Positions 43,954-52,369 of a stretch of DNA of 56,773 bases are shown piece after piece (position 1 is the stretch's first letter; each line of letters begins with the position of its first letter). Source of the stretch: an uncultured Alphaproteobacteria bacterium (lineage in GTDB: Bacteria; Pseudomonadota; Alphaproteobacteria; Sneathiellales; Sneathiellaceae). Under the pieces are notes generated by a model, which had not been told where the DNA came from, ran no database searches, and was given only the letters and a program-made list of their open reading frames with translations. The position numbers and the translations under genes are program-made. Location of the stretch: NCBI GenBank assembly GCA_913062525.1, contig CAJXWA010000003.1:1-56773 (forward strand), read 5' to 3'.

Positions 43954-44731
43954 ATGCCGATCCTATTAATCTGGATGTTCTCGGCTCTTGCAGCTGTTCT
44001 CTATGAACCGATGGCAATTTATGTTTGGATGTAGGCGCCCGAATTTAGTCAATCACAGATGCCATTTACTGTCGGTAGTTCTCTCCATCATCTCGGGTGT
44101 TTTCTGTTGCTGTAGTTGGGGTATCGTAAAGGAGATTTGTCGCTTGTCTACCCAACCGATCGATCCACAGGGTCGCTTTTGGCCACGGGGTTTTACGGTC
44201 ATTTGTTGGGAGAGACACTGACGCTACAAATAGCGCTCGGTGGTGCAGTCATTATTTTTGGCGCTTTGATGCTGACAGAGGGTATCGGGCGGTCTTCGGG
44301 AAATGTTGCGGTATCTATGGGGTTTTGGGGTAAGCGCGGGTTTACTAATCGGAAGCTATACAGCCTGGGATGCTTACGCAGTCTCTACATTGATGATACC
44401 GCCTTTGTTACTTGATTATGCTTCAAGCAATTGGAGATCCACACTGCTAGCACCTGCCGCATTTGGGCGGTGGAAAAAAGTGCAGGAGATATGGAGAGAA
44501 TACAGACGCGAGGTCATTGTAATAACCATTCTTAACCCACTTGCGTATATTTTGGTTCTGGTCGCCTTGACTTTTACACCGGTCGTATTCGTGGTTCCAG
44601 TTCGAGAACTAAGTGTTCTGCTAACAGTTCTTATGGGAAGTATCCTGTTACGGGAGGGCAACTTGAAACACCGTTTGATTTGGGCAGGTGTCATCCTTAT
44701 CGGATTGACAGTGCTGGCCTCCTCGTCGTAA
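43954..44731 (+). pseudogene. decayed DMT/EamA-family transporter
   Basis: One frame from ATG 43954 reads MPILLIWMFSALAAVLYEPM and then hits stops at 44032 (TAG) and 44113 (TAG). The same frame continues with YRKGDLSLVYPTDRSTGSLL and GETLTLQIALGGAVIIFGAL, the typical end of an EamA domain. Near 44320-44340, in a run of GGGGTTTTGGGG, the frame shifts and the second EamA domain continues (SAGLLIGSYTAWDAYAVSTL ... TFTPVVFVVPVRELSVLLTV) to the stop at 44731. So two nonsense codons and one frameshift interrupt an otherwise family-like 260-codon gene. It is probably inactive. Confidence 0.82.
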
Positions 44732-44746
44732 GTCAGATGCTATGGA

Positions 44747-46549
44747 TTAATAGGAAACATAAGCTGTATGTTGACCTTCAGTCTCGATAAGGCGCTGTTT
44801 TTGGATTTTCGTTTCTGCAATTACGCGTGAAATATCATCTACAACAGTTAGCTTTTTCGCTCTGGGCATATAACAGTCTTGAGAACGATCTTGCAAAGCT
44901 GAACAAATTTGATAAGGCGTGGCCTGTCCAACAAATCCACCAATTCGAACTCTGTAATGAATACCTTTTTGTGCGCCTAAGTCAGCAACCGAATAAATGG
45001 GATCAAACTGATCCAGTAAATCGCTATGTCGTTTTCTTAGAATATTCCACGCCTTCTGAGCCCGTTCAGGGGATTTGAACGAGGCAAGTTGAACGTAGTA
45101 AAGCGCGGGATCACCAGAAGCTGTATAGCCATCTTTAATCGCCGTATTATAGCTGATAGACATTGCAGGTTGTTGAGGCGTTACTTTTGTGATGTCAACG
45201 ACTGCCAGTACGTCAAGCGGTGCATCCACATAGTGGGATTGCGTTAGGGTTGCCGACAATTCTGTGATCGGAGCCGCCGCAGCTGCAGGAGCTAATTTTT
45301 CAACTGGTGGTGTTACTTTTTTCGCCACTGTTGCAGGCTCCACTGGTGCCAAATTATACGGTTTACGAACTGTCTCGGCTGATCGGGTTCCTTTGGGTAT
45401 AGTTTTCGCAATCTGTATTTCGGGTGCTTGCTGTGCTTCCTTGTTTGAGTTTAGTGTAACCGTTTCAAGGTTGGCTTCTATAAGGGGCTGGGGGGGCTGC
45501 GATGTAGCAATATTCTGCTGTAGAATTTCACTTTGTTCAATGTTGTTGTTCAACGCTACTGCGCTGTCTAAAGCATCTGGATTTGTGCTCAACGCAACAG
45601 TCGTGTCATCAGCTTCAATGTGCGTATAGGGTTGTCGGCTCGTCTGAGCAGAGCGCGTTTTTTGCCGTGCATTTGTTTGAGCAACCATTATATTCGCTTG
45701 CTTCTGTGCGGTAATTTGCTCTTCTGCGATGGGCTGATTTAGCGCCTGAAAATACAAGGCATTGTTACGTGCTTCTTTTTCATTTAGGTCCATTCGTGAA
45801 TATCGCATAGCATCAGAAGATTTTCCGGCCATTCCATATACAAGAGCCAGATTTTGCCTGTGTTGTGCTGTGGCATTGGGATGGGCTGTGATGATCTCAA
45901 ACATAGCGATTGCTTGCTCGGTTCTACCAATAAGGGCAAGGGAGAGAGCAAGATTGTTTTGATACGTCAGATTGTTGGGCTCGGATGTGATCGCTAAGCG
46001 GTAATAATCTTGTGCTTTTGCATGTTCGCCTGCAGTATCCAAAGCGAGTGCAAGACCGCCAAGGGATTTTGCATTGTTGTTATCAAAACTGACAGCCATT
46101 TCAAATGACTTAGCCGCAAGGTAGGGTTTGTCTTCAGCCAAATATATATACCCAATGCCGGTATGTGCAGCAATAAGTTCAGGTTGCTTGGCAATTATTT
46201 TTTTGTACAAATCCAGAGCTGCTGACGTTCGTTTTGTTTTTCGTAAAATTTCGGCTGCGCCCAGAAGAGGTGCTAGATCTTTGGGGGATTTTTGATTGGC
46301 CATCATATAGAGGCGAAGAGCTGTCGCCGGGTCGCCTCTTACCCAAGCTTTTTCGGCAATACTTATTAATTTTTTAGCCGAAAGTTCTCCAGCTTTTGTG
46401 TCATCAGACTTGCTCGCCATGGGAGCAGGGTCAGTGTCATTACTGCCCAGATTTTGTGGGTTAACTGTATTGCAGCCTGTGACAATCAAGCTTGTTGTTA
46501 GCAAAAGTGCCGTTTTGTTGGCATTTAGGATATTTTTGATCTGGAGCAC
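44747..46549 (-). CDS. tadD: TadD-like TPR lipoprotein with C-terminal SPOR domain
   Basis: 600 residues, GTG start at 46549 with GGGGAGG upstream. Lipobox SLIVTGCN near residue 26. TPR repeats fill about residues 55-260 (ADKPYLAAKSFEMAVSFDNNN as one unit, shown in part: AAKSFEMAVSFDNNNAKSLG). A long low-complexity linker follows. The C-terminus, from about residue 495, is a SPOR domain (YYVQLASFKSPERAQKAWNI, HYRVRIGGFVG), which binds denuded septal peptidoglycan. TadD is a TPR pilotin-like protein of the Tad system; the added SPOR domain suggests link to the cell wall. Symbol assigned by context and TPR similarity only. Confidence 0.75.
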   Translation of the reverse strand: MLQIKNILNANKTALLLTTSLIVTGCNTVNPQNLGSNDTDPAPMASKSDDTKAGELSAKKLISIAEKAWVRGDPATALRLYMMANQKSPKDLAPLLGAAEILRKTKRTSAALDLYKKIIAKQPELIAAHTGIGYIYLAEDKPYLAAKSFEMAVSFDNNNAKSLGGLALALDTAGEHAKAQDYYRLAITSEPNNLTYQNNLALSLALIGRTEQAIAMFEIITAHPNATAQHRQNLALVYGMAGKSSDAMRYSRMDLNEKEARNNALYFQALNQPIAEEQITAQKQANIMVAQTNARQKTRSAQTSRQPYTHIEADDTTVALSTNPDALDSAVALNNNIEQSEILQQNIATSQPPQPLIEANLETVTLNSNKEAQQAPEIQIAKTIPKGTRSAETVRKPYNLAPVEPATVAKKVTPPVEKLAPAAAAAPITELSATLTQSHYVDAPLDVLAVVDITKVTPQQPAMSISYNTAIKDGYTASGDPALYYVQLASFKSPERAQKAWNILRKRHSDLLDQFDPIYSVADLGAQKGIHYRVRIGGFVGQATPYQICSALQDRSQDCYMPRAKKLTVVDDISRVIAETKIQKQRLIETEGQHTAYVSY

Positions 46550-46664
46550 GGTCCTGACCTCCCCTTCCGTAATGGAATGTTTGGAAAGAGTGTAGCTATG
46601 CTATCCTTAAAAACGGTTAAGATTAACAAAACATTTTCTGTAAATAAGCGCAAAAGACAGACCA

Positions 46665-47108
46665 TTAATCCACTAAACGACGCTTGCCAGAGTCAAGGCT
46701 TGTCTGATGAGGTGGGTGTTGGGCATATGATACGGGGGCCTGTGGGTGCTGTTGAGGGTAGTTTTCCTGCGGCTGGGCGTAAGGTTGCACGAAGCTTTGC
46801 GGTAAAACTGCGTTGTGATAACTGCCTTGAGAACTAGGCTGTTGCGCCGCAGGCTGGTATGGTAGTTGAGCGGGGGTATTCGTCTCTGGGTCGATATACC
46901 GATCAAATATACCCGATGAAATTTGCGCTGGCAGTTCAGAGAATAGGGCGACTGTATTGGCCATTCCGATCCGATTTACAAAATTTGCAATTGTGATCGT
47001 TAATAACCCGGTTCGCAACGATTGCTCGTCCACACCAGTTTGTTTGCAACGTGATAAAGCGTCCGACAGTTCTTTGGCAACAACATTATTCGCATTTCCA
47101 GTACTCAT
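46665..47108 (-). CDS. uncharacterised protein with Pro/Gln-rich tail
   Basis: 147 residues, strong SD (AGGAG) before ATG 47108. The N-terminal 75 residues look folded and helical (VVAKELSDALSRCKQTGVDE, ITIANFVNRIGMANTVALFS) and the rest is Pro/Gln/Tyr/His-rich (QPAAQQPSSQGSYHNAVLPQ). No signal peptide or membrane segment. I do not recognise a family. It may share a transcript with the TadD-like gene 115 bp downstream. Confidence 0.65.
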   Translation of the reverse strand: MSTGNANNVVAKELSDALSRCKQTGVDEQSLRTGLLTITIANFVNRIGMANTVALFSELPAQISSGIFDRYIDPETNTPAQLPYQPAAQQPSSQGSYHNAVLPQSFVQPYAQPQENYPQQHPQAPVSYAQHPPHQTSLDSGKRRLVD

Positions 47109-47249
47109 CCGTATTCTCCTGACTGTATAGTTGTAACTACAGGGGTATTCAGAATAAGGACGCCTGATGTATGTAAATGTGAAAAAATACTTCGGGTGCT
47201 CTATTGGTGGCTGAAAGGGTGAGGTTTATGGGAAAGACAGGTTGGGGCG

Positions 47250-47993
47250 ATGGAAGATCTTGAACAGTTTGCCGAGCTAATTGAAAATAGCAAAAAGGTG
47301 GTTTTCTTTACGGGAGCTGGAATAAGTACCGAATCTGGTATTCCCGATTTTAGAAGCCCAGGCGGCTTGTGGGAGAAAAATCAGCCCATCGATTTTTCGG
47401 ATTTTATGGCTTCAGAAGAAGCACGCAGAGAGTCATGGCGGCGGAAATTTGCCATGGAAGTCGTCCTTGCAGGTGCGGTGCCCAATGACGGCCATAACGC
47501 CATTACGAAACTTTACAATTTGGGGAAAGTTTCGGCTGTTATAACCCAGAATATTGATGGCCTTCATCAGGCATCTGGTGTTGCTGAAAGTGATGTCATC
47601 GAATTACACGGAAATACGACTTATGCAAAATGTCTGGATTGTGGCACCCGAATGAGCTTAGCCGAGGTTAAGCAAACTTTTGGAAAAGATGAAACATTGC
47701 CAACGTGCACGAGTTGCGGCGGTATCGTGAAAACGGGAACAATCTCGTTTGGCCAGCCAATGCCCATAAATGAGATGATCAGAGCAGAAAAACACGCAAT
47801 CGAGTGCGATTTATTTGTTGTTGTTGGGTCATCACTTGTGGTTTATCCAGCCGCAGATATACCAGTCCGGGCATGCCAACATGGTGCTGAACTTGTCATC
47901 TTAAACCGGGAGGTCACGCCGCTGGATCCCATTGCAACTCTAACTCTGAATAGAGAAATTGGGGAAACTCTGCATCATGTCACAAATTCGTAA
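47250..47993 (+). CDS. cobB: NAD-dependent protein deacylase (sirtuin)
   Basis: 247 residues. NAD-binding motif FFTGAGISTESGIPDFRSPG, catalytic TQNIDGLHQASG and His in ELHGNT, and a zinc ribbon with CLDCGT and CTSCGG are all present. FGQPMPINEM and VVGSSLVVYPAADIP are standard core motifs. It removes acyl groups from lysines in the cytoplasm, for example on acetyl-CoA synthetase. It lies just upstream of phoR, 68 bp apart. Confidence 0.94.
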   Translation: MEDLEQFAELIENSKKVVFFTGAGISTESGIPDFRSPGGLWEKNQPIDFSDFMASEEARRESWRRKFAMEVVLAGAVPNDGHNAITKLYNLGKVSAVITQNIDGLHQASGVAESDVIELHGNTTYAKCLDCGTRMSLAEVKQTFGKDETLPTCTSCGGIVKTGTISFGQPMPINEMIRAEKHAIECDLFVVVGSSLVVYPAADIPVRACQHGAELVILNREVTPLDPIATLTLNREIGETLHHVTNS

Positions 47994-48061
47994 AATCGAT
48001 CTATTATGGTTCTGTGCTGTTTCAAATACTTCGAATTATTAGATAAGTAGCGAGAAATTGA

Positions 48062-49429
48062 ATGCTTAACACCTCTGGGTTCATGGGAAAAATGCTGCTT
48101 TTCGTTGCGATTATTACAGCACCTGTAGTGATCGTTTCTTATTGGCTGGTTAGTCATGAACTTTTATCGATTGAATATGCGCTTCTGCTGTCGCTAACGC
48201 CCATTGGTCCAGCCGTTTTAGTGTATAATCGACTGTTGCTTGAGGTCAGCGCCCTGACGGAGCGAATGGGGCTTGCCGCAACAGATCCCTTAGGAAAGCA
48301 TATCGAAGGAAATGCCTCGCGAGGAGGGTTACTCCCCGTGAACGAATTTTTTCTCACCATGCAGCAATATAAACGTGTTCTTGCTAAAATGTTTACAGAT
48401 GTGAAAACACAGCAGGAAAACAGCTCTCGCCTGTTTGATTTACTTCCCAATGCAGTGTTCGTTTTAGACAAAAAGCGGTGCATCACAAGTTTTAATCAGG
48501 CAGCATCGAAGTTGTTTGAAAATCTGACTTTATCCGATGAAATAACAACCTATCTAAGGCACCCAGCGTTGTTGAAGGCAATTGATGGCGCCCTAATCGG
48601 GAGTGCTTTGAATGCAAGTGTTGAGTTCGAACTGCCTAATAGGCAAGTGCATTACGTTGAAGCACATATGGTTAAAGTCGAAGGTGAAAACCCAGAAGAT
48701 GATCAACTGATCATAACGTTACACGATTTGACATCGGCAAAGAAAACCGAAAAGATGCGGGTTGATTTTATTGCCAACGCCAGCCACGAACTTCGCACGC
48801 CTCTAGCAATATTAATTGGGTCTATTGAAACAGTTCTAGGGCCAGCATCTGAAGATAGAGATGCGCAAGCACGGTTTCTACAAATTATGAAAGCTCAGTC
48901 TGATCGAATGTCTCGACTGATTGATGACCTGCTTTCTTTGTCACAAATTGAGATGGATGAGCATACGCGGCCCTCTAAGTCTTTGAATTTGAATGAACTG
49001 CTAACCTCAGTTTCCGACATGCTTTTTGCAAAAGCAGCAAGTTTGGAGAAGGAGATACAGTTGGATCTCCCTAAAACAGCGATTTCCATTATTGCTGACC
49101 CGAACCAATTGACCCAAGTTTTTACCAACTTGACGGATAATGCATTAAAATATAGCCGTGAAAAGGCACCGGTTATTATCAAGTTGTCTGCCGTAAAGCA
49201 AAACATAGAGATATCCGTAATTGATCAAGGCGAGGGGATATCGCTTGAGCATTTGCCAAGGCTAACTGAACGCTTCTATCGCGTAGATCGTGATCGTAGC
49301 AGAGAAGTTGGCGGTACGGGTCTTGGTTTAGCAATCGTAAAACACATCGTAGCGCGACATCGTGGGCATCTTGAAATTCGTTCAGTTCTAGGTAAAGGGT
49401 CCGTATTTACGGTGAAACTCCCAAATTAA
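48062..49429 (+). CDS. phoR: phosphate-regulon sensor histidine kinase
   Basis: 455 residues. Two N-terminal membrane helices (MLLFVAIITAPVVIVSYWLV and YALLLSLTPIGPAVLVYNRL) with no large periplasmic loop, as in PhoR. A PAS-like domain follows (LLPNAVFVLDKKRCITSFNQ), then HisKA with His242 in NASHELRTPLA and the ATPase domain (NLTDNALKYS, GGTGLGLAIVKHIVARHRGH). It controls PhoB according to the state of the Pst transporter. Downstream pstSCAB-phoU-phoB complete the set, but an opposite-strand gene separates them. Confidence 0.9.
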   Translation: MLNTSGFMGKMLLFVAIITAPVVIVSYWLVSHELLSIEYALLLSLTPIGPAVLVYNRLLLEVSALTERMGLAATDPLGKHIEGNASRGGLLPVNEFFLTMQQYKRVLAKMFTDVKTQQENSSRLFDLLPNAVFVLDKKRCITSFNQAASKLFENLTLSDEITTYLRHPALLKAIDGALIGSALNASVEFELPNRQVHYVEAHMVKVEGENPEDDQLIITLHDLTSAKKTEKMRVDFIANASHELRTPLAILIGSIETVLGPASEDRDAQARFLQIMKAQSDRMSRLIDDLLSLSQIEMDEHTRPSKSLNLNELLTSVSDMLFAKAASLEKEIQLDLPKTAISIIADPNQLTQVFTNLTDNALKYSREKAPVIIKLSAVKQNIEISVIDQGEGISLEHLPRLTERFYRVDRDRSREVGGTGLGLAIVKHIVARHRGHLEIRSVLGKGSVFTVKLPN

Positions 49430-49458
49430 GTCTTTGTCTATCTGGATCACGGAGCAAC

Positions 49459-49491
49459 AAAAAAGAGGCGGTGGGATTTCACCACCGTCTC
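49459..49491 (-). terminator. intrinsic terminator of the unknown exported-protein gene
   Basis: On the - strand GAGACGGTG and CACCGCCTC form a 9-bp stem (one G-T pair) followed by six Ts. It lies just past the stop of the leftward gene and can also stop phoR transcripts from the other side. Confidence 0.82.
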
Positions 49492-49498
49492 CATCCTA

Positions 49499-50995
49499 TT
49501 ACTGAGCGCCTTGTCTTTTAATCACGCGGGCCGGTGTCCCGCCGCATCCACCGGCGACGTTAGCTTTCATCTTGAAGAAATTATTACCTTCATTGGTTTC
49601 AGCTACTGTTTTTCCTTCATCAATAGTTGCTGTAATTCCCCAGTTACCGGATTTTAAGGTAATTTGACCCGCAACTTCTTGTGTCTGTTGCTTCAGGCGC
49701 TTCAATCCATTCGCTGTATGAATAACAGTGTTATTGGCACGTAATTTACTATTGAAATTACCGCTATCAAAATTTTTCAGGTTCAATATGTCGTAATGGA
49801 AGCGGAATTTACAGCCACGCGGTCCCTTGGATAATGCGTCATTTACTGTAAGATTTAGGGTGCCGTTCCATTGGGTGGATTTTGGGCCTATTGAGATCCC
49901 TTTACGGGATGTCAGGTCAGGCTTCAACTTGCTGAGATCCAGTGTCGTTTTTGTGGTTTCGCGGCAAGTTGCGGAATATTCCACCATGGCAGACATTTGT
50001 TTAGTGGCCGTTTTAACCTGGACACTAACTTTATGTGTTGGCATTAACTGTAGTTGGTTTTTTGCCTGTGCGCCGCCCTGATTATTTGCTTTGAAGCCCT
50101 TAGACTTAGGGGCTGCCGGTATTGGCTTAATAATTTTGAGGCCGTAATAGGCATTGCGTTCCGTTGTATTTTTAGCGAAATCAAGGTTCTTCCATACTGT
50201 TGCAGGCGAACCATCTTTCAAAAACCGGTATTGGACTGTTCCGGCAACTCCATTCGTCTTAATTCTAGCTTTCACGGGCAAATTTGCTGGACAAATACCT
50301 TGGTAATTGGTGCTTTGCATACTGATAGCCGGTTGCTGGATTTGCAATATCGGGGCCAGTGTCGCTTTCTTAAGTGGCTCCAGAGGAGCTATATATTTAG
50401 CGCATTCCACATTGATTTTGTGATTGTCATTAACATGTCTTGGATGTGTCGAATTGGAAGAAGGGCCGGAGCATGCAAAATTGAGTTGGCTTTCAGCTTT
50501 GTTTGTTAAAACGACAGCCAGTCCATTTTTCAAAATTGAACCTCTGTTTCCCCCTTGTTGAATGCGTTTGCTTAATTCAGCATTACAAGCGTTTACAGCA
50601 GCAGTTCGGATGGAACTGTGAGGGCTCCATTTAATGACATATTCTTTCCAATCATTTGTCCATGTTTTCTGATTGATAGGGCCATTCAGGATGTGGAGCG
50701 GTTCCCATTGGGACGCAACATTCTGCGGATTCTTCTTTTGAATATTCATACTAATTTTGTTTAACCAATGTAGCTTTTGACAACGCCCCTTTCCTTGTAT
50801 GTGAAAGGACAGTTTATTGGTTGAAGCCTTAGAGTAGTCATGCCCGTCGGCTTCAACTTTAAGAGTGGGGTATGGGCCGACAGATTGGACATCTATCATG
50901 CTAATACCAAAAGAGGGGAACCCTTCGGCTGCCATAACCGTGGACGCTAATGCTGTTAGAAGAATACTGGTGCAAATTAAGGAACGTGTTTTCAT
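49499..50995 (-). CDS. uncharacterised exported protein with CARDB-like C-terminus
   Basis: 498 residues, SD GGAG before ATG 50995. A clear signal peptide (MKTRSLICTSILLTALASTV, cleavage after MAA) predicts export. The body is basic, with several cysteines (GRCQKLHWL, NACNAEL, NFACSG, VECAKY, GICPANLP, ATCRETT). The C-terminal part, about residues 365-480, looks like a CARDB/Ig-like adhesion module (GNWGITATIDEGKTVAETNE). I cannot name a family for the rest. It diverges from pstS and shares its control region, so it may be phosphate-regulated; its position between phoR and pstS is unusual. Confidence 0.7.
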   Translation of the reverse strand: MKTRSLICTSILLTALASTVMAAEGFPSFGISMIDVQSVGPYPTLKVEADGHDYSKASTNKLSFHIQGKGRCQKLHWLNKISMNIQKKNPQNVASQWEPLHILNGPINQKTWTNDWKEYVIKWSPHSSIRTAAVNACNAELSKRIQQGGNRGSILKNGLAVVLTNKAESQLNFACSGPSSNSTHPRHVNDNHKINVECAKYIAPLEPLKKATLAPILQIQQPAISMQSTNYQGICPANLPVKARIKTNGVAGTVQYRFLKDGSPATVWKNLDFAKNTTERNAYYGLKIIKPIPAAPKSKGFKANNQGGAQAKNQLQLMPTHKVSVQVKTATKQMSAMVEYSATCRETTKTTLDLSKLKPDLTSRKGISIGPKSTQWNGTLNLTVNDALSKGPRGCKFRFHYDILNLKNFDSGNFNSKLRANNTVIHTANGLKRLKQQTQEVAGQITLKSGNWGITATIDEGKTVAETNEGNNFFKMKANVAGGCGGTPARVIKRQGAQ

Positions 50996-51071
50996 TTTGA
51001 TCTCCCAAGCTAGAACAATTTCTAACCATGAGTCGTTTCAGATTCCAAGGCGGTTCAAATTAATATTGAGC

Positions 51072-51094
51072 CGATATTTTCCATTCTAATATCG
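51072..51094. promoter_or_regulatory. inverted repeat in the divergent unknown-gene/pstS region
   Basis: CGATATT (51072-51078) and AATATCG (51088-51094) form a perfect 7-bp dyad with a 9-bp spacer, 77 bp upstream of the leftward gene start. Possible operator; function unknown. Confidence 0.35.
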
Positions 51095-51171
51095 CAGTCG
51101 GTGGAATAGTACAAAATCTCAGCAGAATTGGAAACATTATTTCTTTCGGTGACCTTTATACCAATAAGTGG

Positions 51172-51211
51172 CCGTAATAATAGTGTCATATAAGTGTAGT
51201 AATCCCGTCAT
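51172..51211 (+). promoter_or_regulatory. array of four Pho-box heptamers upstream of pstS
   Basis: CCGTAAT (51172), GTGTCAT (51183), GTGTAGT (51194) and CCGTCAT (51205) occur at exact 11-bp spacing with AT-rich 4-bp gaps. They match the PhoB consensus CTGTCAT at 5, 6, 4 and 6 of 7 positions. PhoB dimers bind pairs of such direct repeats, so two tandem PhoB dimers are expected. The last unit ends 63 bp before the pstS start. Confidence 0.75.
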
Positions 51212-51274
51212 TGAGAACTGGCATTGTCCAGACATCGGCAGAAAATGCTGTCGCTCACAAAACGGAGATTAGAC

Positions 51275-52306
51275 GTGCTAAAGAAAACTCTCGGACTTGC
51301 TGTCATTGCGACAGTTGCTATTGCTGGTCAGGCTGCGGCTCGTGATCAGATTAGGATCGTTGGCTCTTCAACAGTATTTCCATTTGCGACAACAGTTGCG
51401 GAAACTTTTGGGAACAAGGGCAATTTTAAAACCCCGGTTGTTGAAAGCACTGGTTCAGGTGGTGGTTTGAAATTATTTTGTGCAGGCGTTGGTGATGCGC
51501 ATCCCGATATTACGAATGCCTCCCGTCGCATTAAAAAATCAGAAGTGACTAAATGCGCAAAAGCCGGAATCACAGAAATTACAGAAGTTAAAGTTGGATT
51601 TGACGGCATTGTCCTTGCCAATGCAAAGACTACTGCTCCAGTAAAACTAACCAAAAAACAGATCTTTATGGCACTTGCCAAGCAAGTTCCCATAAACGGC
51701 GTGATGGTTGAGAATCCATATAAGACATGGAGTGATGTCGATCCATCCCTTCCTAACACCAAAATTGAAGTTCTCGGGCCACCACCAACCTCCGGTACGC
51801 GCGATGCATTTGTAGAGCTTGCAATGGAAGGTGGCGCCAAGAAATTCCCAACCCTGAAAGCGCTTCGCAAATCAGATAAAAAAGCTTTTAAGGCTATCGC
51901 GCACACCATTCGGGAAGATGGTGCCTATATCGAAGCAGGCGAGAATGACAATTTGATTGTCCAGAAGCTTGTGACAAATCCTAAAGCAATTGGGGTTTTC
52001 GGATTTAGTTTTCTTGACCAAAATTCCGATCGTATTCAAGGCGGTGTAATTGGCGGAGTTAAACCAACTTTTGAGAATATCTCTAAGGGTGATTACGGTA
52101 TTTCACGATCCCTGTATTTCTACGTGAAGAACGCTCATGTGGGAACTGTCCCAGGTATTAAAGAGTTCATCGCAGAGTTTACGAGTGAAGATGCTTTCGG
52201 AGAATTTGGATACCTGACTGATAAAGGTCTTATTCCACTTTCTGAAAGTGAACGTAATTTAATTCGCGAAAAAGCGACTTCACTTCAAAATTTGAAAATG
52301 ATGTGA
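51275..52306 (+). CDS. pstS: phosphate ABC transporter periplasmic binding protein
   Basis: 343 residues from GTG 51275 (SD GGAG); the upstream frame lacks family features. Signal peptide MLKKTLGLAVIATVAIAGQA followed by the mature start RDQIRIVGSSTVFPFATTVA, with the phosphate-binding SSTVFP and TGSGGGLKLFCAG motifs and PPPTSGTRDAFVELAM. It captures phosphate in the periplasm for the PstCAB permease. A hairpin after the gene suggests pstS is expressed above the permease genes. Confidence 0.96.
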   Translation: MLKKTLGLAVIATVAIAGQAAARDQIRIVGSSTVFPFATTVAETFGNKGNFKTPVVESTGSGGGLKLFCAGVGDAHPDITNASRRIKKSEVTKCAKAGITEITEVKVGFDGIVLANAKTTAPVKLTKKQIFMALAKQVPINGVMVENPYKTWSDVDPSLPNTKIEVLGPPPTSGTRDAFVELAMEGGAKKFPTLKALRKSDKKAFKAIAHTIREDGAYIEAGENDNLIVQKLVTNPKAIGVFGFSFLDQNSDRIQGGVIGGVKPTFENISKGDYGISRSLYFYVKNAHVGTVPGIKEFIAEFTSEDAFGEFGYLTDKGLIPLSESERNLIREKATSLQNLKMM

Positions 52307-52316
52307 GCTTGAGTAG

Positions 52317-52341
52317 GGAGGAGCTGTGCTCCTCCTTATTT
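52317..52341 (+). terminator. attenuator hairpin between pstS and pstC
   Basis: GGAGGAGC-TGT-GCTCCTCC followed by TTATTT lies 11 bp after pstS. Partial termination here would raise pstS mRNA relative to pstCAB. Confidence 0.75.
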
Positions 52342-52369
52342 GATCTAAATCTAAGGATATTTCAGCCCC

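Noticed and set aside
43954-44731. Programmed frameshift in the DMT gene
   Set aside because: Two additional in-frame stop codons upstream of the shift make simple decay more likely than recoding.
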